Part shown: positions 1 through 6,592 of the stretch, in pieces
How positions within the stretch are numbered: the first letter of the stretch is position 1
Layout of the letters: each line of letters opens with the position of its first letter
NCBI GenBank assembly: GCA_035536935.1
Contig: DATLNC010000210.1
Span: forward strand, 1-24,148
Direction of reading: 5' to 3'
DNA length: 24,148 nucleotides
DNA from: DATMER01 sp035536935
Lineage (GTDB): Bacteria > Acidobacteriota > Thermoanaerobaculia > Multivoradales > UBA5704
Position numbers and translations under genes: made by a program
Notes under the pieces: generated by a model
What the model was told of the DNA's origin: nothing
What the model saw: the letters and a program-made list of their open reading frames with translations, nothing else
Databases searched by the model: none

Positions 1-573
1 GATGGGGAGGATGCGGTACGGATGGGTGGAGAACGTCTTGTCCAGCACCACCTCGAAGAGCCGGCCGAAGGGCGGGTTCTCGATCCGCATCCGCCGCTCC
101 TCCTTGACCACGTCGCGCTCGGAGAGGAAGTTCTCCTCCGACACGTTCAGCGAGCGCATGCGGTCGGCCTCCATCCAGAGCAGCCTCTCCAGATACTGGC
201 TCGGGAAGGTCTCGAAGTAGAGCGTGCGGTCGAAATCGGTGGTGGCGTTGAAGCGCCCGCCGATCGAATTGATGAAGTTGATGTGCTCCTCGGCCGCCAC
301 GTTCTCCGAGCCCTTGAACATGATGTGCTCGAACAGGTGGGCGAAGCCGCTCCGTCCCTGGCGCTCGTCCTTGGAACCGACGTGGTACCAGACCTGGACG
401 TTGACGGCCGGGACCGAGCGGTCCTCGTGGAGGATGACCTTCATCCCGTTGGCGAGCTGGTGCTGCTGGATCTTCAGCGCCGGCGGCGAGACCTTCAGCG
501 CCGCCGCGGCGAGGCCCTGGGCTGTCAGCAGCAGGACGAGACTCAGGGCGAGCGGCAGTTTTCGTGTATGCAT
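1..573 (-). CDS. M16 family zinc metallopeptidase, N-terminal part (cut by window edge)
   Basis: The first 191 residues of a secreted pitrilysin-type (M16) peptidase are visible; the frame is still open at base 1. A signal peptide (residues 1-25, hydrophobic core LSLVLLL, Ala-rich end) is followed by the M16 core. The inverted zinc motif HxxEH is at H79-L-F-E82-H83, and the third zinc ligand is probably E159 in a KEERR context, 76 residues after H83 as is usual in the family. The ATG at 573 is preceded by a GGGAGG Shine-Dalgarno sequence. It lies 36 nt downstream of the M28 peptidase stop on the same strand, so the two are probably one operon of exported peptidases. The motifs leave little doubt about the family; the substrate is unknown. 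Confidence 0.93.
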   Translation of the reverse strand, partial: MHTRKLPLALSLVLLLTAQGLAAAALKVSPPALKIQQHQLANGMKVILHEDRSVPAVNVQVWYHVGSKDERQGRSGFAHLFEHIMFKGSENVAAEEHINFINSIGGRFNATTDFDRTLYFETFPSQYLERLLWMEADRMRSLNVSEENFLSERDVVKEERRMRIENPPFGRLFEVVLDKTFSTHPYRILPI

Positions 574-609
574 CCGTTGACCTCCCGTGTCGTCGCGATC
601 TTATACGCG

Positions 610-2208
610 TCAGGGCTTGGAAGGGTTCGGGCCGGGAAGAGGCGCCCGCGGGAGCTTCTCCGGGCGCATGGCCGCGTTGTAGAGGAACGAGGCGACCACG
701 ACCGAAGCCTGCATCAGGTTTTCCCGGTCCAGATGGTCATAGACGTCCATGTTCGAGTGGTGGGTGCGCGCCGTATAGTCCAGCTCGTCCTGGATGAACT
801 GGAACCCGGGCAGCCCCACGTCCTGAAACGACTCGTGGTCCGTGCCGCCGGTGCGGCGCAGGGTCACGGTGTCGGCACCGAGGTCGTGGAGCGGGGCGAG
901 CCAGGCTTCGAAGATGGGCCGCACCGCGGCGCTCTCCTCGGCGTAGATGCCGCGGATCTTCCCGCCGCCGTTGTCGACGTTGAAGTAGGACGACAGCTTG
1001 GCGTGCCCTGGGAGGAGGGAGAGCTTGCCTTCGCCCTTCCAGTTGCTGGCCGAGATCCACTTGCGGCTCTCCGGGTCCTCGGGCCCGGACCAGGAGCCGA
1101 AGTGCTCGGTCACGTAGGCATAGGAGCCGTAGAGCCCCTGCTCCTCGCCCGTCCACAGAGCGATGCGGATCGTGCGCTTCGGCTTGATCCCGAGAGTCTG
1201 AAGGATGCGCACGGCCTCCATGACCACGGCGCAGCCGGCGGCGTTGTCGGTCGCGCCGGTGCCGCCGTGCCAGGAGTCCAAGTGGGCGCCGACCATCACG
1301 ATCTCGCCGCCGCGGTCGGTGCCCGGGATCTCGGCCAGGGTGTTGTAGGCCTTCAGGTCCTCGTCGTGGAACCGCGCCTCGACCTCGATCTCCAGCTCGA
1401 CTTCCTGACCCGCCTCCACCAGGCGGCGCAGGCGGTTGTAGTGCTCTGCGGTCATGACCAGCGAGGGCACGCCCGCGCTCAGCCCCGGATCGAAGGAGCC
1501 GCCCCGGCTGACCCGCAGAACGCCCCAGGGGCGCGTGCTGCTGTCGATCGTGGCGAGCGCCTTCTCCTCGGCAAGAAACCGGTTCAGGGCCTCGCGGAGC
1601 TTCGCGCGCTCGATCCGTTCCTTGAAGGGGTCTGCACCTCGCTCTGCCGGGACCGGAAACCGGCCGAGGTCCCGGAGCGTCTCCTCGTTGAGCTCCCGGG
1701 GCTCCACATCAGCCGGATGGACGAGATCGAGCGGCTCGTCCGTCGTCAGGACGATCTTCCCGGCCAGCTTGCCCCTCCAGGCCTCGAAGTCCTCCTCCTT
1801 TGCGAGCTTGGCGACGATCACCGTGCCGCGGACGGGGCCGGCGGTGCCCGGCGTGTATGCCTTGGGCAGGGCCGAGAGCGGAAGCTGCTGCGGCTTCAAC
1901 ATATGGACCGCCGAGCGGCTGAACGACCAGCCCCGGCCGAAGGGGTAGGGATCCAGGCTGGCTTCGCGCAGCCCCCAATCGGCGAGCCGCTGCCGGGTCC
2001 ACTCGTTGGCCTCCTTGAGCTGCGGCGAGCCGGTGAGGCGAGGGCCGAGGACGTCGGTCAGATGGCGGACGGTCTCCATCACCTGGGAATGGTGGAGCCC
2101 TTCCTCGCGGATGCGCGTCACCATGCCCAGGTCCACCGGCTCATCGGCGAGGACGGGAGGGCTGAGCAGAAAGACCGCTGCTGTCAGAACGTGGAAAGTG
2201 CGGGTCAA
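610..2208 (-). CDS. Secreted M28 family Zn aminopeptidase/carboxypeptidase
   Basis: A 532-residue exported metallopeptidase of family M28. Signal peptide at residues 1-21; a PA-like insert probably lies around 110-260. The di-zinc catalytic set is complete: H309-x-D311, bridging D321 in GATDNAAG, catalytic pair E355-E356 in TGEEQG, D412, and H458 in GTDHES. The start is a TTG at 2208. It has AAGGAGG four bases upstream and begins directly at the signal peptide, whereas an in-frame ATG far upstream would add 126 low-quality residues. The gene is divergent from the ChaN-PDZ gene (73-bp gap) and is followed 36 nt later by the M16 peptidase. Family assignment is firm; whether it acts as an aminopeptidase or a carboxypeptidase cannot be read from the sequence. 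Confidence 0.93.
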   Translation of the reverse strand: MTRTFHVLTAAVFLLSPPVLADEPVDLGMVTRIREEGLHHSQVMETVRHLTDVLGPRLTGSPQLKEANEWTRQRLADWGLREASLDPYPFGRGWSFSRSAVHMLKPQQLPLSALPKAYTPGTAGPVRGTVIVAKLAKEEDFEAWRGKLAGKIVLTTDEPLDLVHPADVEPRELNEETLRDLGRFPVPAERGADPFKERIERAKLREALNRFLAEEKALATIDSSTRPWGVLRVSRGGSFDPGLSAGVPSLVMTAEHYNRLRRLVEAGQEVELEIEVEARFHDEDLKAYNTLAEIPGTDRGGEIVMVGAHLDSWHGGTGATDNAAGCAVVMEAVRILQTLGIKPKRTIRIALWTGEEQGLYGSYAYVTEHFGSWSGPEDPESRKWISASNWKGEGKLSLLPGHAKLSSYFNVDNGGGKIRGIYAEESAAVRPIFEAWLAPLHDLGADTVTLRRTGGTDHESFQDVGLPGFQFIQDELDYTARTHHSNMDVYDHLDRENLMQASVVVASFLYNAAMRPEKLPRAPLPGPNPSKP

Positions 2209-2281
2209 GGCGCCTCCTTGAGGGATCAGGTCGATTCGCGCCGGGATTCTACCCTGCCGACGGGAGTAGGATTCAGGTCCG

Positions 2282-3517
2282 ATGAAAGCGCTTGCCCTGC
2301 CGGTCCTCCTGCTCCTCCTGCTCCGCGCGGTTCCGCTCGCCGCGACGGAGCCGTCCCTCCATCTCGCGATCGGCGATCCGGCCCGCAAGGACCGGGAGGC
2401 GCCGGTGGTCCTCGACGGCATCACCGACGCCCGCACCGGCGACCTCCTGGCGCCCTCGGAGCTGGCCCCGCGGCTCTCCGGCGTGCGCCTGCTGCTGGTG
2501 GGGGAGAGCCACACCAACGCCGACTTCCACCAGATCCAGCTCCGGGTGATCGAGGAGCTGCACCGGGCCGGCCGACCGGTGCTCATCGGCCTGGAAATGT
2601 ACCCCTACACCGAGCAGCGCTACCTCGACCTGTGGATCGACGGCCTGCTGACCGAGGAAGGGTTCGTCCAGCTCTCCCGCTGGTACAAGAGCTGGGGATA
2701 CAACTGGGGCTACTACCGGGACATCTTTCTCTTCGCCCGCGACCGCGGCATCCGGATGTTCGCCGTCAACGCGCCGCGGGAGGTCATCACCGCCGTGCGT
2801 CAGAAGGGCTTCGACGCCCTGAGCCCGGAGGAGGCCGCTCATCTGCCGCGCCAGGTGGACACCACGAGCGAGGAACACCGCGCACTGATCCGCTCCTTCT
2901 TCGGCGGCGACGATCTGCTTCACGGAGGCATGAGCCCGGAGCAGTTCGAGGGCATGTACACGGCCCAGGCCACCTGGGACGCCACCATGGGGCACAACGC
3001 CGTCAAGGCCCTGCGCGAGCACGGCGCCCCGGGATCGGTGATGGTTGTCCTGGTGGGCTCGGGCCACGTGGCTTACGGCCTGGGCATCCAGCGCCAGGTG
3101 GCTTCCGGCTTCGACAAGGAATTCGGCGGCCGGATCGCGACCCTCATCCCGGTCCCGGTGCGGGACGAAGACGGCGATCCCGTGGACAAGGTCCAGGCCT
3201 CCTACGCCGACTTCGTCTGGGGAGTGCCGCCGGAGGCCGATCCGCTCTGGCCCAGCCTGGGGCTCTCCACCGGCATGGGAGAAGGTGAGGCCGCGCGCAA
3301 GGTCCTCTTCGTGACCAAGGGCTCGCCGGCCGACAAGGCCGGCTTTGAGACCGGAGATCTCCTCCTCACTTTCGACGGCACGCCGGTCGCGGACAAGGAG
3401 GTCCTCAACCGTCTGCTCGCCGGCAAGCGCTGGGGGGACACCGCCGTTTTTACCGTGAAGCGCGGCGAGGAGACGAGGACGCTCACCGTCTCCTTCCGCA
3501 GGCAGCGCAGCGGGTAG
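2282..3517 (+). CDS. ChaN-like (DUF399) haem-uptake family protein fused to a C-terminal PDZ domain
   Basis: A 411-residue protein with a signal peptide (1-21, Leu-rich core). Residues about 45-290 form a ChaN/DUF399 domain (erythromycin esterase/TIKI-like fold). It shows GESH at 74-77, a conserved E105 in GLEMYPY, and GSGHVAYGLGI with H262 near the domain end. ChaN proteins are known as outer-membrane lipoproteins that bind haem; no lipobox Cys is visible here. Residues about 330-405 form a PDZ domain, with VTKGSPADKAGFETGDLLL matching the usual peptide-groove and GD-LL core. The fusion suggests a periplasmic binding or proteolysis-adaptor role, which is inference. The ATG at 2282 has only a weak Shine-Dalgarno, but the signal peptide begins exactly there. 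Confidence 0.85.
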   Translation: MKALALPVLLLLLLRAVPLAATEPSLHLAIGDPARKDREAPVVLDGITDARTGDLLAPSELAPRLSGVRLLLVGESHTNADFHQIQLRVIEELHRAGRPVLIGLEMYPYTEQRYLDLWIDGLLTEEGFVQLSRWYKSWGYNWGYYRDIFLFARDRGIRMFAVNAPREVITAVRQKGFDALSPEEAAHLPRQVDTTSEEHRALIRSFFGGDDLLHGGMSPEQFEGMYTAQATWDATMGHNAVKALREHGAPGSVMVVLVGSGHVAYGLGIQRQVASGFDKEFGGRIATLIPVPVRDEDGDPVDKVQASYADFVWGVPPEADPLWPSLGLSTGMGEGEAARKVLFVTKGSPADKAGFETGDLLLTFDGTPVADKEVLNRLLAGKRWGDTAVFTVKRGEETRTLTVSFRRQRSG

Positions 3518-3929
3518 GACGGCTCGCCGTCAACTGACGACGCGTCAACATAAGTTGATGACGGCCCGTCGTCAACTCAAGTTGCCTCAGCTAACTTCAA
3601 GTTGCTCCATCTCCGGCAGCGACGGCTCGTCGTCGACTGAAGTTGCCCCAACGTAAGGAGAAGTTGGCTCATCTCTGCGGGCGATGGCCCATCGTCAACT
3701 GAAGTTGAGCCGTCGTCAACTGAAGTTGTCTCATCTCCAGCGTCGGCGGCCCGTCGTCGCCGGAGATGGGCCATCTCCACGAAAAATGCCTCAGCGCTGC
3801 TGGCGACGGCTCGCCGTCAACTGAAGTTGGGCCGTCGTCACCTTACGATGGCTCGTCGTCAACTTAGCTGAGGCCTCGTCGAGCTCAAGAGCCCGTAATT
3901 GGCCAGCAGAATCTTGCTGAGCGCTTGTA
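3518..3929. repeat. Convergent intergenic region filled with degenerate palindromic repeats (CAACTGAAGTTG family)
   Basis: No gene is credible here. The 12-mer CAACTGAAGTTG (arms CAACT/AGTTG) occurs exactly at 3696, 3717 and 3818. Variants are at 3546, 3573, 3593 and 3634, and a wider CCAAC/GTTGG pair at 3648-3667. Two 38-bp units (3608-3645 and 3670-3707) align end to end without gaps at about 30/38 identity. Partial units start near 3732 and 3773. Inside each 38-bp unit lies another small inverted repeat, CGACG-GCT-CGTCG (3620-3632) or CGATG-GCC-CATCG (3682-3694). The region lies between the 3' ends of the ChaN-PDZ gene and the VioB-like gene. It resembles a REP/BIME-type cluster; a terminator role is possible, but no T-tract was seen. 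Confidence 0.8.
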
Positions 3930-5828
3930 CTACGAGCTGCCGCTCCCCGCTGCGATCACCGCCCTGCACCAGGCCTGCAGGAGCTGCCGGCGGCTGGCGG
4001 ACATGTCGCGGGTGCGCGGCATGTAGTGGATCGACATCCAGAGCGCCGGGTCGGTGGCCTTGAGGATGTTTTCCGCCTGCGGCGCGACCGCGGACTCGGA
4101 GTTGAGCGCGAAGATCTTGTTCATGGCCGGATAGAGCAGGTAGTAGGTCCGCAGCACCTTCTGGTACACCACGTCGAAGGTGAGCGAGCTGTTGCCGACC
4201 GGCTCCTTGGCGGTCGGGTCGACGTAATACTGGCTGAAGTCTTCGTTGTTCGGGAGAATGCGCAGGCTGATCTGCGGCGTGTTGGTGATGTACGGCGGGT
4301 TCATGAAGGTGCTGTAGCTGGCCGGCGGCGGAGCGTCGCCCTCGACCGTGAACGTGAACAGGAAGTTCCCCGGCTGGCTCGTGTCGACCGAGAGCGGCTG
4401 CCCCGGCTTGAAATTCGTGATGATCGCCTCCGCGTTGCCGGGAGCCTGGAGCGGAATCGAGCGGTACTGCCAGACGGTGATCGGCGGGCACGCGTCCGCC
4501 GATAGCTCCTTGCCGCGATGGAACACCGCAACCGTCGCGGGCTCCGTGGTGCCCTGGTTCACGAACTCCGTGCCGGAGCCGAGCTGCTCCGTGTAGATCG
4601 CCTGCTGATTGGTGACGAAGTAGTAGTCCGTCTCCACCAGGACGTCGCCGTGGGCGGAGCTGACGAGCTTGAAGACCGCGTCCCCCGAGGCCAGGATCGT
4701 CTGCGCTTCCGTATTCGACGAGATGTCGTAATCGAACACCCAGCCGCGCTCGTTTCCCGCGTCAGTGTCCGAGTAATCGACCTGGGCGATCGTGGCGCTC
4801 GCGGTGCCGTTCGTGACCACCAGCGAGACCGGCCCGAAATCGAACTTCTGATTCTGGGTGGCCGACTGATAATTCTCAGGGAACGTCCCGGAGAAATCGG
4901 CGGAGATCAGGTTTCCTTTGACCGAGAGCACGGCCGGTGCGAGGGCGATCATACCGTTGCCGTTGTTGTGCGTGGTCGGAGTCGGAATCTGCGCCGTGTT
5001 CGAAACCATCAGCCGGCCGGTCGGCGTCGTGAAGATGGTCTCGTCTTCAAACAGCGGCGCGATCGTGCCCACGAGCTGCAGCACGGCCGGATTGGTGCCC
5101 TGCTGCTGATAGATCGCCTCGATCTCCGCGTTGATCGTCGTGCCCTGCGCGGACGCGTACAGGTAATAACGGAAGATGATGCCGGCGATCCCCGGATCGT
5201 CGAAGCCCGGAATGGCGATCGTGGTCCCCGGCTTCTTCCGCATCACGTGATACACGTAGCCGCCCGCTCCGGCGTCGGCGGTCAGGTTGACGTTGCGATA
5301 GAAATTGAGCCATTGGCAGGCACCCTTGGACGCGTCGCCGCTCAGCCAGGGCTGGCTTCCCGTTAGCGTCAGGCTGTCGATGAAGAACTGCGTCGCTGGC
5401 GGGGAGCCTTCGGAGTTGACGTCGGTAAAGTGGCCGGACAGCCCCAGGTTCGCGCCCATCAGGCCGGTGACCGGAATGCTGGCGTCGGGTGCGTCGTAGA
5501 CCTCTCCAGGTCCGGTCTGGACCCCGACGACCGTGGCCGAGACCATCTTCGAGCTCATGCCGCCGTAGTAGTTCCACTCGGCCGGGATGATCTGCCGCTG
5601 TCCGCCTCCCTGCACGTTGAACGTCTGCGCCTTTTGCGCCCAGGCGATGAAGTCCGCGTCCGACATGCCGTAGGTCCGGGGCTCGACGAGCTTCGAGTCG
5701 ATCAGGGCAAGCGTCTCGCCGGTGGATGGAAGCGAGGCATAACCCGCGTAGTCGTCGTTGTTCGCCGTCCCGGGGTTCATCTTGAAGGTGCCCTGGATGT
5801 TGATGCGCGGATAGTCGAAAAGACTCAT
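3930..5828 (-). CDS. Stand-alone protein resembling the N-terminal region of VioB/RebD (chromopyrrolate-type synthase), lacking the ferritin-like domain
   Basis: 632 residues, no signal peptide or membrane segment. The N-terminus (FDYPRINIQGTF..NPGTANNDD) matches, from memory, the opening of VioB (ILDFPRIHFRGW..NAPTANRD). Further apparent landmarks are SATVVGVQ, a GANLGLSGHFTDV stretch (VioB GARLALWGHYNDY), and TPTGRLM. The last about 80 residues (YYLLYPAMNKIFAL at 562-575, then HYMPRTRDMSASRRQLL near 601-615) match the segment just before the VioB ferritin-like domain. In VioB and RebD that later domain carries the iminophenylpyruvate dimerisation chemistry; here the protein stops at the boundary and no frame continues it. 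The ATG at 5828 has GGAGG upstream. Function is unknown; neither the partner amino-acid oxidase nor a violacein-type cluster is present. Confidence 0.6.
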   Translation of the reverse strand: MSLFDYPRINIQGTFKMNPGTANNDDYAGYASLPSTGETLALIDSKLVEPRTYGMSDADFIAWAQKAQTFNVQGGGQRQIIPAEWNYYGGMSSKMVSATVVGVQTGPGEVYDAPDASIPVTGLMGANLGLSGHFTDVNSEGSPPATQFFIDSLTLTGSQPWLSGDASKGACQWLNFYRNVNLTADAGAGGYVYHVMRKKPGTTIAIPGFDDPGIAGIIFRYYLYASAQGTTINAEIEAIYQQQGTNPAVLQLVGTIAPLFEDETIFTTPTGRLMVSNTAQIPTPTTHNNGNGMIALAPAVLSVKGNLISADFSGTFPENYQSATQNQKFDFGPVSLVVTNGTASATIAQVDYSDTDAGNERGWVFDYDISSNTEAQTILASGDAVFKLVSSAHGDVLVETDYYFVTNQQAIYTEQLGSGTEFVNQGTTEPATVAVFHRGKELSADACPPITVWQYRSIPLQAPGNAEAIITNFKPGQPLSVDTSQPGNFLFTFTVEGDAPPPASYSTFMNPPYITNTPQISLRILPNNEDFSQYYVDPTAKEPVGNSSLTFDVVYQKVLRTYYLLYPAMNKIFALNSESAVAPQAENILKATDPALWMSIHYMPRTRDMSASRRQLLQAWCRAVIAAGSGSS

Positions 5829-5860
5829 CGTGTCCTCCGTCAGTGAGAAGCAGTGTGGGA

Positions 5861-6163
5861 TCAGGGGCTTTCAGGGATTTCCCGATTCAGGGCGTCGTAA
5901 ACCTCGCTACGGTGACCGATACGAAGCACCCAGATCTCCTCGCCTCTCATGGCGAAGACGATGCGCCAGGAACCGACTCTGAGCGACCAGAGCCCGGCCT
6001 TGTTATAGGCGAGGGGCTTGGCAAACTCTTCAGGGTGAGTGGCGAGCCTTTGCTCGATGGCAATCTTGATGCGCTTGCGGACGGGAGGATCGAGGCTGGG
6101 AATGTCCCGCCGGACGACCTCGGGGTGGTAGAGGATCTGGAGCTCTCGGCCATTGTCAATCAG
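5861..6163 (-). CDS. RelE/ParE family toxin with apparent CTG start
   Basis: A 100-residue RelE/ParE-superfamily toxin, expected to act on ribosome-bound mRNA or gyrase. It has the family pattern: N-terminal strand LQILYHPEVVRRD, helices with DPPVRKRIKIAIEQRL, then the sheet LWSLRVGSWRIVFAM, EEIWVLRIGHR and the C-terminal SEVYD. There is no ATG, GTG or TTG in frame before the conserved part; the frame is closed by TAA a few codons upstream. The best start is the CTG at 6163, which overlaps the antitoxin TGA as CTGA and has AAGGA nine bases upstream. It is therefore probably translated by termination-reinitiation after the antitoxin. Standard start-codon rules would miss this gene. The family call is firm; the exact start is inferred. 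Confidence 0.85.
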   Translation of the reverse strand: MIDNGRELQILYHPEVVRRDIPSLDPPVRKRIKIAIEQRLATHPEEFAKPLAYNKAGLWSLRVGSWRIVFAMRGEEIWVLRIGHRSEVYDALNREIPESP

Positions 6164-6387
6164 GACCAGGCGTCCTTATGAGACACGGCAGCCGTCCGGT
6201 CGAAGGTCTTGAGCCTCTCCTCGCCCTCCTTCGCCCAGAACCGCTCCTCATCCTCGGCATACTGCTTGGCTAGAATCTCCCGGACGACCAGAGAGACCGA
6301 TCGGCCCTCTGCTTCCGAGCGCCTGCGCAGCCACTGAGCCAACTCCTCATCCACGACCGTCATGATGCGGGGGTGCTTTGCCGGCAT
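6160..6387 (-). CDS. Ribbon-helix-helix type antitoxin
   Basis: A 75-residue antitoxin. Residues 6-42 look like a ribbon-helix-helix DNA-binding domain: strand PRIMTVVDEEL, helix AQWLRRRSEAE, turn GRS, helix VSLVVREILAKQY. The charged tail (about 43-75) is expected to wrap the toxin. The ATG at 6387 is chosen over upstream in-frame codons because it has GGAGGA nine bases upstream and starts the domain. Its stop overlaps the toxin start (CTGA), giving the usual antitoxin-first order. Tandem GTGNNNCAC palindromes upstream (6411-6430) are a likely autoregulatory operator. Other CopG/RHH regulators look similar, but the adjacent RelE-like toxin fixes the role. Confidence 0.82.
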   Translation of the reverse strand: MPAKHPRIMTVVDEELAQWLRRRSEAEGRSVSLVVREILAKQYAEDEERFWAKEGEERLKTFDRTAAVSHKDAWS

Positions 6388-6410
6388 CTGTAGAGTCCTC
6401 CTCTCCTCAA

Positions 6411-6430
6411 GTGTAGCACCAGTGATGCAC
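6411..6430 (-). promoter_or_regulatory. Putative antitoxin operator: two tandem GTGNNNCAC palindromes
   Basis: GTGTAGCAC (6411-6419) and GTGATGCAC (6422-6430) are two 9-bp palindromes with an 11-bp period, about one helical turn. They lie 23 bp upstream of the antitoxin start. RHH antitoxins typically bind such tandem short palindromes to repress their own operon. This is inferred from position and symmetry only. Confidence 0.45.
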
Positions 6431-6484
6431 CGGGTAAGGCCGCAGACAGCGGACCGGACCAACCGCGATGCACGCCCTTGACGC

Positions 6485-6490
6485 TAGAAT
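6485..6490 (+). promoter_or_regulatory. Possible -10 element for tRNA-Leu
   Basis: TAGAAT lies 8 bases before the first base of the tRNA, at a suitable distance for a -10 box. No convincing -35 is visible 17 bp upstream; the TTGACG at 6478-6483 is too close to pair with it. Confidence 0.3.
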
Positions 6491-6498
6491 GCCCGGCA

Positions 6499-6582
6499 GC
6501 CGGAGTGGCGGAATGGCAGACGCAGGAGACTTAAAATCTCTCGCCGCAAGGCGTGCGGGTTCGAATCCCGCCTCCGGCACCA
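6499..6582 (+). tRNA. tRNA-Leu (anticodon UAA)
   Basis: A full cloverleaf is visible. The acceptor stem is GCCGGAG/CTCCGGC (6499-6505 with 6572-6578). The anticodon stem GGAGA/TCTCT encloses loop CTTAAAA with anticodon TAA at 6532-6534. A class II variable arm follows, then a T-arm GCGGG-TTCGAAT-CCCGC (6555-6571), discriminator A6579 and an encoded CCA (6580-6582). The long variable arm and the anticodon agree on leucine. The start codon of the S9 peptidase lies only 10 nt past the CCA. Confidence 0.97.
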
Positions 6583-6592
6583 TGGAGGATTC

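Noticed and set aside
22..3288. A 1088-codon open frame on the plus strand across the M16, M28 and ChaN genes
   Set aside because: It is the antisense of two clear peptidase genes and another frame of the ChaN-PDZ gene. Its product is low-complexity R/A/G/L-rich, as expected in GC-rich DNA.
3577..3780. A 67-codon minus-strand frame in the first repeat region
   Set aside because: It is explained by the palindromic repeats (VDDG runs) and has no Shine-Dalgarno or known domain.
3518..3929. CRISPR array
   Set aside because: Repeats are degenerate, palindromic and irregularly spaced, without unique spacers of constant length; no cas genes are nearby.
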